Numbered from the stretch's first letter, positions 48,169 to 61,474 are shown. The stretch: 64,000 bases of DNA from Batillaria attramentaria (GCA_018292915.2 JACVVK020000529.1:341001-405000), one strand, 5' to 3'. Numbers and translations: made by a program. Notes: generated from the sequence alone by a model not told the origin.

Positions 48169-49830
48169 GTAGGGATATGTGGAGTGGGGGGGGGGTCCTT
48201 GCCAGTCCTTGACTGTCTCAGTTGGACAGCGAGAGCGGTGTGTGAGAATACTTATCAGGAATAAGAGTACCTTCTTGGGGAAAAAAAGATCACAATGTGA
48301 TGCCGGCCAACCTACCCGAGAATTTATTACTTTACTTTAATTTACTTTATCAAGTGTTGAAATGCTAACTTGAAAGACAGTTAAGTTGTTCATTTTGAAA
48401 GATACGAGTGTTTCAGGTTCTTGAAGCTCTGGAAATACTAAAACCGAAGTTAACAGACAGACGCTCCGGTATCAAGTTTTCGCCACTCCCTAGGCACACA
48501 TTGGTTCAGCTTAATTTCATCTGCGCTATCACATGAACACCCTGTTGCCAGCTTTGTGTCTTTGATGACAGCAGGTTCATCGTCTCTCTGTGTTGGCGTC
48601 AGTTTGCATTTCAAAAGTGGGCGACTCTCAGCTTACAGTGTCATGTCCTTGCAGTTTATTGCGTTGATTTCATAGCAGAAGATCTTCAGGGTTTCAAGCG
48701 CGCGGTCTTGATAAAGAGTTGGGATGGGGCTAGGGGGTAAGGTTGAGGGTCTTCGAGATGTTGTGTCGATGCCATCAAGTGCAATATAGAAATGTCTGCC
48801 AAACTGTTCACGTCGGTCGAAAAGCAACTTGATCAGGCGTCTGGCGTAATAATAATACAGTACATGTAGTATCAAACTTTTTGTAATGGCTTCTTTGTCC
48901 TTCTGCGCAGACGGATTTTTGTTTTGTTTTGTTTTTATACATCCGCAGCGCAGACTCAAAACAAAATTTGAGAACAAGGAAGAAGCTGATTATTTTTAGC
49001 ATAGTATCTCTCTTAGCTTCGCATTCCTTGTCATGTGGCCGCCCTCGGGCATTAGCTGGGTCCACCTGCTGCAGAATTGCCGGCTGACCCGACAGAAGAA
49101 AATCTGTGTCTAGTCGACACCTACCTGGCGGCAGTGTCTCCTTTCAAGAAACACTCCGCCAGGCAATAATAAAACTTTGATTGCAAAGGACTAGAGGACT
49201 TCTTGCAGTCAAGGGCGGTAGAGCGTAGCGTGAGAGAGGTAACTTTCGTGACTTCCTTAAACCGTTAGTACTGCACGCATGAAGTGAAACAGGCTAATTC
49301 CGTCTTTGCTAAGCCAACTTACGTTTTGAACAGTTTCGCTTGTGAGTGCGCCTGTACGCTCGGAACACTGTAGCTTGGTGATTAGTACAGTTTATGCGAT
49401 ACGGTGTTGGCTTACACTTTGGGCGAGCGGTCGAACATTCAAATTCTACGATTGTTGTTATACTACTTGAGCGCTAAGTGTGGTCACCGCGTCATCGAGT
49501 ACGCTTCTGTACGCTGTCACTGTCCAGGTATCTAATACCGGAAAACAGCTCAGAATGATTTGTGAGCATTAAAATGGTAGCATTAGTCCTTTTAAATGAA
49601 CCAGTCAGCACGTTGGCAGTATCTTGTGTAAAGCTACGAATTTGATAGAGAAAACGCCATATCTTTCAATCGTAATAAGTTATTTCAATTTTGCTTGTTG
49701 GGCGGTTCGTCACTTCTTTCTTTATCGTATTACACTTGAACCGCCAAATGAGCAAACTTAAATCACTTATTAGTTGATACGATTGAGAAATATGTCTCTT
49801 TGAGTAAACAGGACGTAATGTTGAAGCTTT
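48166..49830. other. 1.7 kb without a recognised gene
   Basis: A (TTTAC)n-like patch lies near 48328-48350. ACAGCTCAGAATGATTTG at 49544-49561 is the complement of the start of repeat F (42092), so a tiny minus-strand F fragment is possible. Open frames here lack recognisable domains. Confidence 0.4.
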
Positions 49831-49885
49831 TATTTCAAATTCAAATTCCTTTATTAATCCCAGAAGGGAAATTATAGGCCACCAC
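49831..49885 (-). mobile_element. LINE 3' tail, copy 1
   Basis: On the minus strand: AATTTCCCTTCTGGGATTAA, TAAAGG, then tandem AATTTG hexamers ending AAATAAAA. A CCC..GGG mini-hairpin followed by TAATAAAG and terminal tandem hexamers is the form of CR1/L2-type LINE 3' ends. The LINE body would lie to the right (minus strand). Open frames at 50254-50496 and 50519-50965 are there, but no motif confirms them. Confidence 0.6.
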
Positions 49886-50097
49886 CAAAATAATAAGACA
49901 TAATAATAACAAATAAAACTTGCACTGCCAGAAGTCTCAGTCACGCACACAAGTAAATCTTGCACACATGTGCACACTCACGCTCTTAAATTATAAAACC
50001 ACCCACAAACACTCGCACACTCATAAATAAAACTTACTCTCACACACACACACGTATAAAAGTCTTTTGTACTCACATACCTATGAAAACCTCAAAC

Positions 50098-50101
<4 letters not shown>

Positions 50102-50164
<63 letters not shown>
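50102..50164. repeat. (AC)n microsatellite
   Basis: About 62 bp of AC within a wider CACA/CTCACA-rich block from about 49940 to 50225. Confidence 0.97.
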
Positions 50165-50167
<3 letters not shown>

Positions 50168-51084
50168 AAAGTCTTGTGTACTCACACACTTAAAAAAAAA
50201 TATTCACATACCACACTCACACACACTAGGGAGCGATACAGCGAAAACATCCCCTACTTATTTAGAACTTCTGTTGGGATTTCTACTACTACAACTAGGC
50301 GGATGCCTTCATTTTGGTCTTCTTTTACGCCGGAGATGTTTTTTTTATATGATAATAACTCCGCGTACAGTGTCCCTTGCGCCAGGGTACGCCGCATAGA
50401 ATGTCGCTGGCGTACGGTATACACGACAGCGGCCATTTCAGTCTTGAGTACCTTCTCCTTGGAGAAAAGTTTGAGTTCCAGTTCTAATACTCTCACGTGT
50501 ATTTGTGTTCATCTGAAATCAGAAATTGAAATCGGCAGTTCGATCCATCATTTTGTCTGGTCGGAGCAGCTGCTGTGCTTTGGTCTTGTATGCTAGAATC
50601 GGGCAAGAGTGACGATATATCTGGAAGTTGTGCCGTCTGTGCTTTGGACAGAAGGCAAATATTGACGTTGCTGAAGCATTTAGGTGTTTATGTGCATAGG
50701 TAGTTAGGAGGAATCTGGCGAAAGTTATGATGATTTGGATGATAGTTTTGAACCAGAAATTGAGAAAGAGGAAAATAGGTGTGGCGTTGATAGTAGTGTT
50801 ACAAGTGAAACAATCATGGCGTTGACGTGCATTGTGACTGTCTTCCAGAGTCTGTTGTTTTCCCGGTTGAAACTCAGCAGTAAAACAATCGTTTCTAATT
50901 AATATGCTTGTTATTACAGCAAACGTGAAGATAATCGATGTATGAACACTCCCACCGAGCCACATTTCACTTCATGCAGAAATAAATTGAATATATATAT
51001 ATATATATTTTTTTTTTTTTTAAGTGATGCCACTGGTGCAAAACCTCGGCAGCCCAAACTTCCTTGGTAGGAATTGAGTTAAAC

Positions 51085-51690
51085 GTACCGGTATCTTTCT
51101 TCGGTTGTTTGTTGCTATTGTTGTTGTTGTTTTGCGAGGGCATCAGATTCGTGTGTTGGATTTCTTTGTTTGCTGTGGCCGGTGGGTAACCAAAGTATAC
51201 AAACTATAGCCCGTTGGAATGAAAAAGTGCGGGTATCTTTCCTCCGTCGCTTTTATTCGCGTGGGCGTCACGTCCGTGTCTTGAATTTCTTCACTGGTGT
51301 TCTGTCTGTTGCCGACGGGTAAGTTAGTTCTTTGAGGCTGAATGGCGCGCAAGTAACAAAGACTATTTGTTTCTTTGACCGACGGGTTGTCAAAGTATAC
51401 AGACCGTGTAGCTCGTGTTTATCGAAAAGATAAGGACACTGTGCATGAAGGTATGACCATTCTACCGTGCAGATTCGTTTACGTCACTTCCGCCCCAGCA
51501 AACAACGTGTCTCACAGTGCTGTCAATAACAGTCCCAGTGCACAGACAAATCTACCGAATATAGCTCGCATCTACTCCATTTCGTATTGTACACTTTGAA
51601 TGCCTGCAAGTATCCCCTGGTGTGTCTGCGGTCACTTGTTATTCGTGTCTTGGATTTTCCTCATTGGCGGCCTGTCTGTGACTGAGAGAA
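51085..51690. repeat. Degenerate tandem repeat, about 3 units
   Basis: The ordered blocks GTATCTTTC.TC, TTCGTGT.TTGGATTTC, TCACTGGTGTTCTGTCTGT-like, GCCGACGGGTAA and CAAAGTATACA recur near 51090-51210, 51230-51420 and 51605-51690. Confidence 0.6.
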
Positions 51691-53586
<1,896 letters not shown>

Positions 53587-53632
53587 GGGGGGGGGGGGAT
53601 AGGGGGTGGGAGTGAAGGGGGAGGGGGGGGGG
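53587..53632. repeat. G-rich tract
   Basis: G runs of about 12 and 10 separated by GGGTGGGAG-type sequence. Four G runs make a G-quadruplex possible. Confidence 0.93.
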
Positions 53633-54094
53633 CTTTAGGGGACATTTTGCATTCTGTATCGTTTTGCCTCGAAACGGTCCGAGGAGTACTCAGTTTCTCT
53701 TCTTTATCTTTTTTGGGTCTTAAAGGTAGCAGTGTGCGCGTTTTAATGCTGGGATGAGAATTCCACATGCGAAGCTCGAAGGTTGTTTGTCGATAGAGGT
53801 GATACCTTGTTTGGGCACGGAGGCCGTTCTCTTAACTTTGCGGCTCTATTATTAGAGAAATGCGGCTTTCTTTGTATTTCCTGTATAAATACGACCGTGG
53901 ATGTTTCTCTATGTCGACCACCCCAGTCAGCGCCTTCGCTTCAAAAGATAGACCGGTCAATATTACGGTTACCGCGACGCGAGTATTCGCCGTGGTCTGC
54001 TACGTTATATTTTGACAGAAGTGAATGCTTTTTGGATCGCCGGTTAAATGCATTCGATGAAAGGTTTTCCACGACGTTGTCCGCCAAACAAGCG

Positions 54095-54195
54095 GGTGGG
54101 TGGGTGCATGGATGTCTTTTTCCACCACGTAAGGGTGATATCAAAGACGGGGCAACGAGAAAAAGGCCAGCACAAATATTTGGCCCAAGCCGGGA
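54095..54195 (-). mobile_element. Headless SINE family A with target duplication
   Basis: GTCTTTTTCCACCACGTAAG, GGTGATATCAAAGACGGGGC, AACGAGAAAAAGGCCAGCAC, AAATATTTGGCCCAAGCCGG. The body is nearly identical to the copy at 3134, so this is a young insertion. CCGCCAAACAAGCG (54081-54094) and CCACCAAACAAGCG (54196-54209) form a 14-bp target duplication with one mismatch. The tRNA head is absent, so this copy inserted without it. Confidence 0.87.
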
Positions 54196-54718
54196 CCACC
54201 AAACAAGCGCAATTAGGCTTTGATAATATGACAAAATAATAGTAAACAAAAGTGTTTACTTTTGCCGACACATGGTCGTCATAGTTAGTCTAGAAAGCGT
54301 TGCTAAATTCTCCCTGGTTTTGTAACACCTTACACCGTAAGAAACGCCAAAGCCGTTAAAACACTGCTTCTCGCCACTGACCTGCCCGCTGCACGTTACA
54401 CCTTGGGAACCTAACAGTTGACAACCTGACTCATGCCGAGCATGTGTTGGCGGCCTGGGTGTCATAAAATTTTTGCCGATAAAACCTCACACGACAATTT
54501 GAGATAAGTGTAGCCCAGCAGCTTCGACGACAAAAGCATAGATGTAGAAGCTGTGGACTGCTGATACAACTTGACTTGTACAACAGTCACCCTTGGTGTA
54601 ATGTGTGTTTACTGTGTGTCGCTTCTTGGATTTTAGTAGTGTACTGGCCATGAATTGCGCGTTTGGTGCAACTTGATCACATTGTATCGACCGTTCTAGT
54701 TCGACTTGTCGAATACAA

Positions 54719-55632
54719 CGCGGGTGGTAAACGAAATAGACGGGCGTTTTTTCCGGTGCTACTCCAAATTAAAAGGTTTGACTTGACGGCGGATGCGTTT
54801 TGGTAAAGAATGTGTGTGAAATGTAAGCATGCTGTCGTCTTTACATTGTAGTCGGGCAATTCCAAGGTATCTGCTCAAAAACGGAATCTCGCTTTTATCA
54901 GTAGCCATGTTGGCTTTTACCTTTTGGGGTGAGCGGTGGTCTAGCAGGCAGTGCGTCGGACTTAGCAAGTGCGCTACTAAACGGCCGTCGCCAACGTCGA
55001 TCCCAGGTCGAGCTTGTGATATGCGATACCGGTTTTTCCTGGCTACCGGGCTGCTCACCGAGGGTTTCTCTCTGGATTATACGGCTATCCACCCTCAGCA
55101 AAAATTAACAAATAGGAGAGGCGCAACACCACGGTGGAAGAAGCCCGAATTTCGCGAAAAAGACAATGAAAAGCTGTTTAAACAAGGTGTGCCTTTCACT
55201 CACATATTTCACGAAGAATTCCGTATAGCTTTTCAGCGCATGAAGCAGAAACTGCGTAACTGACACGGCGCTGATTTCAGTGTTTGGAATTACTTAGTAG
55301 CTTTCTAAGTCGTTTTCTTGTTGGTACACGGTGCCTTTTGTTCACACAGACAAATCGAAATCGAGTAAATAGGAGCACCAAGTGTTTCCATTTTCAAAAA
55401 AAGTGAGTAGCAACGGGGAAAAAAAAACACATTAGGTTTTGGTTTGTCTGTATGGAAGCAAATGACAGTCTGTCAACCATAAAATGACTTTAACGAACAC
55501 GGTACAAGCATGTTCAATCGCATGCACGTTCATGTTTTAAATTAACGTCTTTAGCTGAGATCAATCATCGTCCAAACTTATAAATCGGAGCAGCACCGGA
55601 AAAACGCCCGTCCGTTTAGTTTACCACCCGCG
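54719..55632. mobile_element. Non-autonomous transposon with ~48-bp terminal inverted repeats
   Basis: The left end (54719-54767) reads CGCGGGTGGTAAACGAAATA, GACGGGCGTTTT, CCGGTGCTACTCC. The right end (55584-55632) is the inverse with about 44 of 48 bases matching and one single-base gap. It is about 914 bp. It encodes no recognisable transposase and contains SINE B copy 2. A related lone end lies at 38749. No clear target duplication was found because the outer limit is fuzzy: weak pairing continues a few bases outward. Confidence 0.78.
54928..55170 (+). mobile_element. SINE family B, copy 2, inside the transposon
   Basis: A diverged tRNA-like head (GAGCGGTGGTCTAGCAGGC, then GTCGATCCCAGGTCGAG) precedes the family core at 55027: GATACCGGTTTTTCCTGGCT, ACCGGGCTGCTCACCGAGG, GTTTCTCTCTGGATTAT, CTCAGCAAAAATTA. 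It continues GGCGCAACACC..GTGGAAGAAGCCCGAATTTCG without interruption. This shows the pre-insertion state of the site disrupted in copy 1 at 20285. Confidence 0.8.
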
Positions 55633-56865
55633 ATACAAGAAGTTGCTCAAACCGTTTTAACATCATGGTGTTCCTGTGACAAGCTTTAAGCGTCCATACA
55701 AAAGCGCATGATGTATAACGCCAGGGCATCGGATGTAGACAGACGACTTCAGTTTCATCAGCGCGTCGGATAGTGTGGCCGCGCGCCCTGTAGCTATAGA
55801 CTCGTGTTTTCCACTTCCCAGGCAGAAACGGATCGTCGTGGTGAACGCTTGTGAAAGCTTGTGGTTTATTCCTGCCTCTGACTGCGACAGCAAAATGGAT
55901 ATGTGTCAGTGTGGTGATGGAGTTTTCCATTAGAGTCCTCTCGATCGCTCTCTCACTCTCCCCCCTCCTTCTCTCTTTCTCTACAGTTGTGCATCACCCG
56001 TTAAATCAACTCTGTTGCTGGCTCGTTGTCGTCCTCTTCTGCGAGCGTTTGCGCGGAATAATTCTGTGATTGATTTTTGAATGATACTCTTTTGTGTGCT
56101 CTGTGGATGCTCATCCCTCGGATGCGGCTGGTTTCCCGGCTGCGACAGTGTCACCCAGAGAAGCCAATTGTCGCAGGAGTTTTAACCACGCTGTTGTGCC
56201 AGTTCCGTAAACAGTGGCTTCTTTGGAGCAATACTTGTGGCAGGGGGTTCATTGTATTCCAACCGCTCCAGGAGGGAGTACCGTACTGAATTAGATCTCG
56301 CGAGTGAACTGGGAGCATGTGAAACAATCCTGTGAGTTCGCGTCGGGAGATAAAAGAGCACCTGTGGATTACCTGTTGCTGGAATAAATCATCCGTGTCG
56401 ATCGGTGACCGATGGCATGACCGGATGAGCGGCGGTCACGCCTGACGGCGCCGAGAGGGGAGATGCTAGCCGTGACGTCATCGGCAGGTTGGACGGCGCG
56501 TCATGCAGCAGCTGGATGACCCCAGGATCATTGTCGTCACAGGTAAACATGACGTCATTTTTTCCTCTCTTATTTACCTGACCCTTTTTTCCCCGTACGT
56601 AGAGGGTGTCGGTTTGATTTGATAAAGATTGTCTCAAGATATAGAGCTTGACTCTACGAATGATGCGGGGTTACAGATAAATGTGCGTCCTATTTTCCTT
56701 GTCAACCTTATTTTTCTTTGAAAAAGACAGGATGTTGGCTTGACTAGGTGAAGATTGTCTGAAGGTGCAGTGTTTGGCCGCACACTGCGTTGACAGTATT
56801 CACACCTTGCAGGCGCGGTCACCTGCAGCGGTCACTGAATTAAAGATAGGACCGTCGAACAAGTC
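55633..56865. other. No gene seen
   Basis: Overlapping open frames of 60-104 codons without domains. A duplicated phrase GGTGAAGATTGTCTGAAGGT / GATAAAGATTGTCTCAAGAT occurs near 56622 and 56748, with TGTCGGTTTGA / TGTTGGCTTGA before it, suggesting an old ~126-bp duplication. Confidence 0.4.
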
Positions 56866-57013
56866 GATAGAAATGGGCCTATCCTAGCCCTACAGCCCCG
56901 ATACTTAGTTGATGGGGTATCTGGCCTATCGTAGCCACACGACAGCGCCTGCTGATTAGCTTGATAAGAGATATTACGTGATAGGGATAGGCTAGGATAT
57001 GCCCGTTTCTATC
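56866..57013. mobile_element. Fold-back element, arms about 28 bp
   Basis: GATAGAAATGGGCCTATCCT followed by AGCCCTA at 56866-56892. The inverse, TAGGCTAGGATATGCCCG then TTTCTATC, lies at 56988-57013. About 24 of 28 bases pair. The interior is about 90 bp, with a further GGCCTATCGTAGCC that echoes the arm. MITE-like. Ends not fixed. Confidence 0.6.
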
Positions 57014-57218
57014 CAAATTCTCGATCACCCTTACAAACAGTGTATTTCTAGAGTGTCACGGTTATTAGCAAGTTCTTCGTGCATTCGAATGACACCGCTA
57101 TACGTTCTAATCCTAAGCGTGAAAAAAAAAATGTCTTGAATGGTGTATCGGAAAGTGAGAGTGACGAGTGAATGAACCGCCCGTCTTAGTTCATTCATCA
57201 CGAGTGTCACAGTGTAGC

Positions 57219-57805
57219 AAGGTCATCGACCGAACTCATTCACACAAGGTTCTAGGGCTGCAGAATCCCGCTGCTTTCTCCAGTCACAGACATGTCTATA
57301 CATGGGTCTCTGCTCTGACTAACTTGAACAGCTTTAAGTTCTTTTTTTTAATAATTTAATTTTGTTTGATTGTTTGTTCGGGTTTTTTGTTTTGTTTTGT
57401 ATTGTCTTTTTTTTTTCTTTTTTTTGCTCAGCATCCTGATTTTCATTTCAAATCGATTCATTATGTAGACATGTCTGTAGGTGGGTCTGTGCACCAATGA
57501 ATTGGCAGATCATCGACCGAACTCATTCACACAAGGTTCTACGGCTGCAGAATCCCTCTACTTTCTGCAGTCACATACATGTCTATAGATGGGTCTCTGC
57601 TCTAACTAACTTGAGCAGTTTTACGGGTTTTGTTGTTTGTTTGTTTTGTTGTTGTTGTTAATTTAATTTTGTTTGTTTGTTTGTTTGTTTGTTTGTTCGG
57701 GTTTTTTTTTCTTTTCTTTTTTCTTTTCTTTCCTTTTCTTTTTGCTTTTGGTTTTGCTCAACATCCTGCTTTGTTTTGACCAGATCATTTCAATTCGATT
57801 GAATG
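57219..57805. repeat. Tandem duplication, unit about 288 bp
   Basis: GTCATCGACCGAACTCATTC at 57222 recurs as ATCATCGACCGAACTCATTC at 57510. Both continue ACACAAGGTTCTA.GGCTGCA, CATGTCTATA.ATGGGTCTCT, a TTTGTTTG-rich block, CGGGTTTTTT and GCTCA.CATCCTG. Confidence 0.88.
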
Positions 57806-58759
57806 TGAGGGTCTGTGCGGAAATGAGCCGGAACCGTTTTGTGCTTTTCGGTGCAACACCCTGGTTGCTTCTGACCAATTCACTTCAGTTCAGTTTAGTA
57901 TTTTATTTTATTTTTTTTTACGATCAGGCACTGTTACCCATGAACTGCTGGGGCTAGTCTCCAGCTTCCCGTGATAGTCTTCGTGACTTCTTTTTTTTGG
58001 TTAATTAATGCGCACGGCACGCAGTTCCGGCTTTATTGCTGTTGCGGCGCTGACTGTCATTTCCATGTGTGATGAAGTCATTTCACCGGCATTTGATACT
58101 CTCATCGATCTCAGATCCAAATTTTTGCGCAGTGCCTGACCGTGGACAGCGTAAGGGTAAAGCAACGTAAACTTAGTGTGCAAACTGGGTGCCACCTGAC
58201 AGTAATGTGTCGCCTGCGAACGCTCAGTACACCGCGTTGTGTGGCTGTTCACTGCACGTACATTTTTGGCTCGTATCCGAGCAATTACTGCCCACAGAAG
58301 ACCATAATTTTGTACTTGTCTACTTGGGGTCGTGCTTCCGTCGTGGTAAACGTCCCAGGTCAGTCTTTGAGCCTCTGAAAGTTAATTTCTTGTTCCTTTA
58401 CAGGCCCGTCGTCTTATGGTTCTAAGCTTTCGATTCATTCTGATCTCTTGTGGTTACTGTCTGCCATCGACGTCTGTCGTGGTGTCCCAATTGTTTTGTT
58501 TTGTTTTGTTTTGTTTTTCTGTTTCAAAAGCTGCATAAGGATGAAACATATGGTGGAAAACTCTAATTCTGCACATATTTGGCCTCTGAAGATAGCTATC
58601 TTTATCCGCCCGTGTAAATAGTTATACTGCCGAAACTGTCCATGTTGGTGAACATGCGTGTAGACTCTGTGTTTAGATCTAAACGGAAGTTTGTTTCTTT
58701 TACGCCTGCATAAACGCCTGCATATCCTAGCTAAACGCGCTTAGCTTCTTGATTACCGG
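57806..58759. other. No gene seen
   Basis: A (GTTTT)n patch lies near 58493-58516. Nothing else recognised. Confidence 0.4.
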
Positions 58760-58920
58760 CCGCACAGTAACAGCATCTCACAGGCTGACATTGAGCCAAC
58801 AAGGCTTCAAGCGACGCGAATATCGAGGGGCCAGCGAGTGTTGCGGGCAACCGCAGAGTAGAAGAATTTGAATTTTTGCTTGCACAGCCTGCAGACGTCA
58901 CAGTGCATCGCACCCAGAGT
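58760..58920 (+). repeat. Interspersed repeat F, third locus
   Basis: CAGTAACAGCATCTCACAGG, TGAGCCAACAAGGCTTCAAG, CGACGCGAATATCGAGG, AGAATTTGAATTTTTGC and TTGCACAGCCTGCAGACGTC, in the same order as at 42092-42295 and the two pieces near 30 kb. Confidence 0.7.
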
Positions 58921-58980
58921 TGTACTAATCGAGAAGATTAACTACTTCGCGCATGCGTGCGCACCACAAGCGTAGCTGTT

Positions 58981-59040
58981 TAAGTTCAAGTTCAAGTAAT
59001 TTTATTCTACCCTCAAGGGGCATAGAATAGAAAAAGAAAT
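58981..59040 (-). mobile_element. LINE 3' tail, copy 2
   Basis: On the minus strand: TTCTATGCCCCTTGAGGGTA, GAATAAAATTACTTGAAC, then TTGAAC hexamers. Same structure as at 49831: CCC..GGG hairpin, an AATAAA-like signal, terminal tandem hexamers. A CATA array follows 50 bp upstream of this end on the minus strand. Confidence 0.62.
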
Positions 59041-59089
59041 TTATACAAACGGTACAACATGTGCAGTGCATCTTCTATTCATACATCCA

Positions 59090-59172
59090 TACATGCATAC
59101 ATGCATACATACATACATACATACATACATACATACATACATACATACATACATACATACATACATACATAC
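59090..59172. repeat. (CATA)n tetranucleotide repeat
   Basis: About 20 units of CATA, with TGCA variants at the left end. The open frame reading VCMYVCMY is an artefact. Confidence 0.98.
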
Positions 59173-59676
59173 GTTCCAAAACGTAAGCTTGCTTCTGCAT
59201 AGTTCGGGTAACCCATGAGTGTTTGGGGAAGACACATCCTCGAATTCAGGAGAGGGGAGACCATGACTAGCTTCTGCAAAACCTAGAAGTAGAAGCGACG
59301 TCAACACGGAATTTGAGCGTTTTAAAAGATAGACTGTTTCAAGCGCGCATGCGTTTTGACAAGCGCAACTGCACCAAATCATAAGTTGGCCTCTGTAAAA
59401 CCTAGTAATCGTAAAATATTAGCACACGTACGCCACTATTGTACAGCCTGAAGCTTGACTCACCTGAAGGCGCAGCTAAGGGTTGTTAGAAACGGATCGA
59501 TCAACACAAAGTGATCACACCAGCGGGCAGTCGTTATCACGGTGGCCTGTGCAGTAAGTGGCTGCGATTCGCCCCGCTAAAATGTCAACACCGCTTTTCA
59601 GCAGCATTGATTGCGTGCTTGAATGTATGTCAAGGTCTTTAAGGGCTGTATCATCTTTTTTTTTTTTTTTTTTTTG
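59173..59676. other. No gene seen
   Basis: AAAACCTAG.AGTAGAA / AAAACCTAGTAATCGTAAAA recurs near 59278 and 59398. A T run lies at 59657-59675. Nothing else recognised. Confidence 0.4.
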
Positions 59677-60145
59677 GTCACATTTTTGTTACAGAGGCTT
59701 AAAAAAAATGAAGTTTTTGTCTGGATTTTTTATTTGTGAATCACTTTTTTGTGTGAGAAAAGCTCAAAAGTGAAGTCTTCTGGAGGATTTGTATTTTGAA
59801 TTACATCTTTGTTAAAGAAGCCAGAAAACGAAGTTTACGTATTTTTTAGGGATTTGTATTTGGTAATAACTTTTTTGTGAAAGAACTAAAAAAAAAAACC
59901 CCGAAGTTTACATCTGATTTGTATTTGGTAATAACTTTTTTGTGAAAGAAGCTAAAAAAAAATAAAAAAAAGTTTACGACTTTTTAGGGATTTGTATTTG
60001 GTAATCACTTTTTGGTACAAGCTTGAAAAAGAAAAAAAAAACCCGAAGTTTGCAACAATGAAAGGATTTGTAGTTGGTAATCGCTTTTTTAACGTAGCTA
60101 ATGAACGAAGTTTGCGTCTTTTTAGGGATTTGGGTTTGTTTGTTG
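59677..60145. repeat. Tandem repeat, about 7 units of 58-75 bp
   Basis: Each unit has TTTTTTGTGAAAGAAGCTAA, an A run, a GAAGTTTACGTCTTTTTAGG-like block and GATTTGTATTTGGTAATAAC. Units fall near 59731, 59789, 59851, 59918, 59990, 60065 and 60120 at the GATTTGTATTT block. Length variation is mostly in the A run. Confidence 0.88.
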
Positions 60146-60273
60146 TTGTTTTTTTGTGTGCCCGCAACACGTTTAATTAGTGTGAGTGAAGTTCGGGTTG
60201 CGAGCAAGAGGAGATGGATGGTTGTTTTTTTATGATTAACGTCTTTTGGGCACCATGGACGTGATTTCAAAAA

Positions 60274-60330
60274 GTCAGATTCAGATTCAATTTACTTTAT
60301 TTTCCCATAGGGTAAATTTATTTGGAGTGG
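60274..60330 (-). mobile_element. LINE 3' tail, copy 3
   Basis: On the minus strand: AAATTTACCCTATGGGAAAA, TAAAGTAAATTGAATCTGAA, then TCTGAC. Again a CCC..GGG hairpin, TAAAG and terminal hexamers. A CA array begins about 35 bp upstream on the minus strand. Confidence 0.62.
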
Positions 60331-60361
60331 TCGTTAAAATAATCCGATAGATCACATAACT

Positions 60362-60362
<1 letters not shown>

Positions 60363-60430
<68 letters not shown>
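60363..60430. repeat. (CA)n microsatellite
   Basis: About 68 bp of pure CA. Confidence 0.98.
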
Positions 60431-60433
<3 letters not shown>

Positions 60434-60865
60434 CGGCAGGGAAACTGGAAATTTAGCACCGTCGTGATTCAACCCAAACTCCTCTAATCGAGAGTCCAGC
60501 ACATAGGAAAAAATGAATAAATAAAAAACGTCATTTATGTGGTCGTCCTTTAGATTGTGTGACCTGTGGTCGTGGCTGTCAAGTGCTTCAGTTGTCAGTT
60601 GTAGTTCGGCAATCTGATTCGCTACATAGCACTTCCGGTTAAAGGTCGAAGCCGGTCAGCCTTGCGTGCCACAGCCAATCAGATGACGAGTCTGCGCCGG
60701 AACGTTGAAACCTTTCGGACATTTGGGCGAAAACTGCAAGGAACGTTACATCACCCTACAACCTGGAACCCTGATGACCCCTCGAGTGTTCAAACGTTTC
60801 AAAACATTATTCATCCTCCGTGGTCAAAAAAGAAGGGAAATTCCCATTTCCCCTCGTAAAAAGGT
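60431..60865. other. No gene seen
   Basis: If the LINE tail at 60274 has a body, it would lie here on the minus strand, but no coding motif is visible. Confidence 0.4.
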
Positions 60866-60867
60866 GG

Positions 60868-61140
60868 CAGGGGATTCGGTCTAGTGGTTAAGGCATCCGA
60901 CTTCGGATCCTGAGCTACCTGGTTCAAATCCCCGGCGGGCAAGAATTTGTGCGGGATTTTTTTTCCCCTGACAAAATCGAGTCACATTTACGTAAAAACT
61001 CGTTTACGGTGCCTGTTCCGCCTTCGTGTACACACGCACGCACAATATCAAGTGTGCACGTTAAAATTCCCATTTCAAACGGAACGGGCCGCTGAAGGAC
61101 GAAGGCGGGTGACTAACGAAAGAAGAAGAAATTGTGGAAA
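60868..61140 (+). mobile_element. SINE family C, tRNA-Arg-like head, copy 2
   Basis: The head is at about 60870-60941: GGGGATTCGGTCTAGTGGTT (A box), GACTTCGGATCCTGAG (TCG in the anticodon position) and B box GGTTCAAATCC. Only about half of the anticodon and T stem pairs form, so this is not a tRNA gene. The body has GTGTACACACGCACGCACAA, TATCAAGTGTGCACGTTAAA and ATTCCCATTTC, and ends in a GAAGAAGAAATTG tail. Confidence 0.82.
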
Positions 61141-61447
61141 CAGTAATTAAGGAGATCATGTCCGTTGCCCACTTTCCTTTTCATTGGACAAGAAGCACGT
61201 GACAAACTAATCAACCAATGTGTGAATGGCTCTGTTTGCTGTTCGGTTCGGTTCAGTTTATCTGCGTTCGGAAAAGTCCATACGCGCCTCTCGCAGAATT
61301 CTCCTGAGGCGTCGTCTTTTTATTCGATTCAAGTGTTGGCCAGTCAAGTACACAAGGGCCATGTCACGCTATTTCAATTCGATCATCTGCCACTGCCTCT
61401 TGTGCTGAAGATTCGTGAGCGAGGCCATATTGGTGGGGAGAGGGGAT
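61141..61447. other. Short stretch, no gene called
   Basis: A plus-strand frame at 61165-61447 stays open for about 94 codons with ordinary composition before the G run, but I recognise no domain in it. Confidence 0.3.
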
Positions 61448-61474
61448 GGGGGGGGGGGGGGGGGGGGGGGGGTG
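61448..61474. repeat. Poly(G) run of about 24
   Basis: Almost pure G run, preceded by GGGGAGAGGGG. Confidence 0.95.

Noticed and set aside
53783..54223. 146-codon frame
   Set aside because: Its C-terminal third is the headless SINE A, and the rest shows no recognisable domain.
60870..60941. tRNA-Arg(TCG) gene
   Set aside because: The A and B boxes are good, but only about half of the anticodon and T-stem pairs form. The same head at 42715-42786 carries the same body, so it is a SINE.
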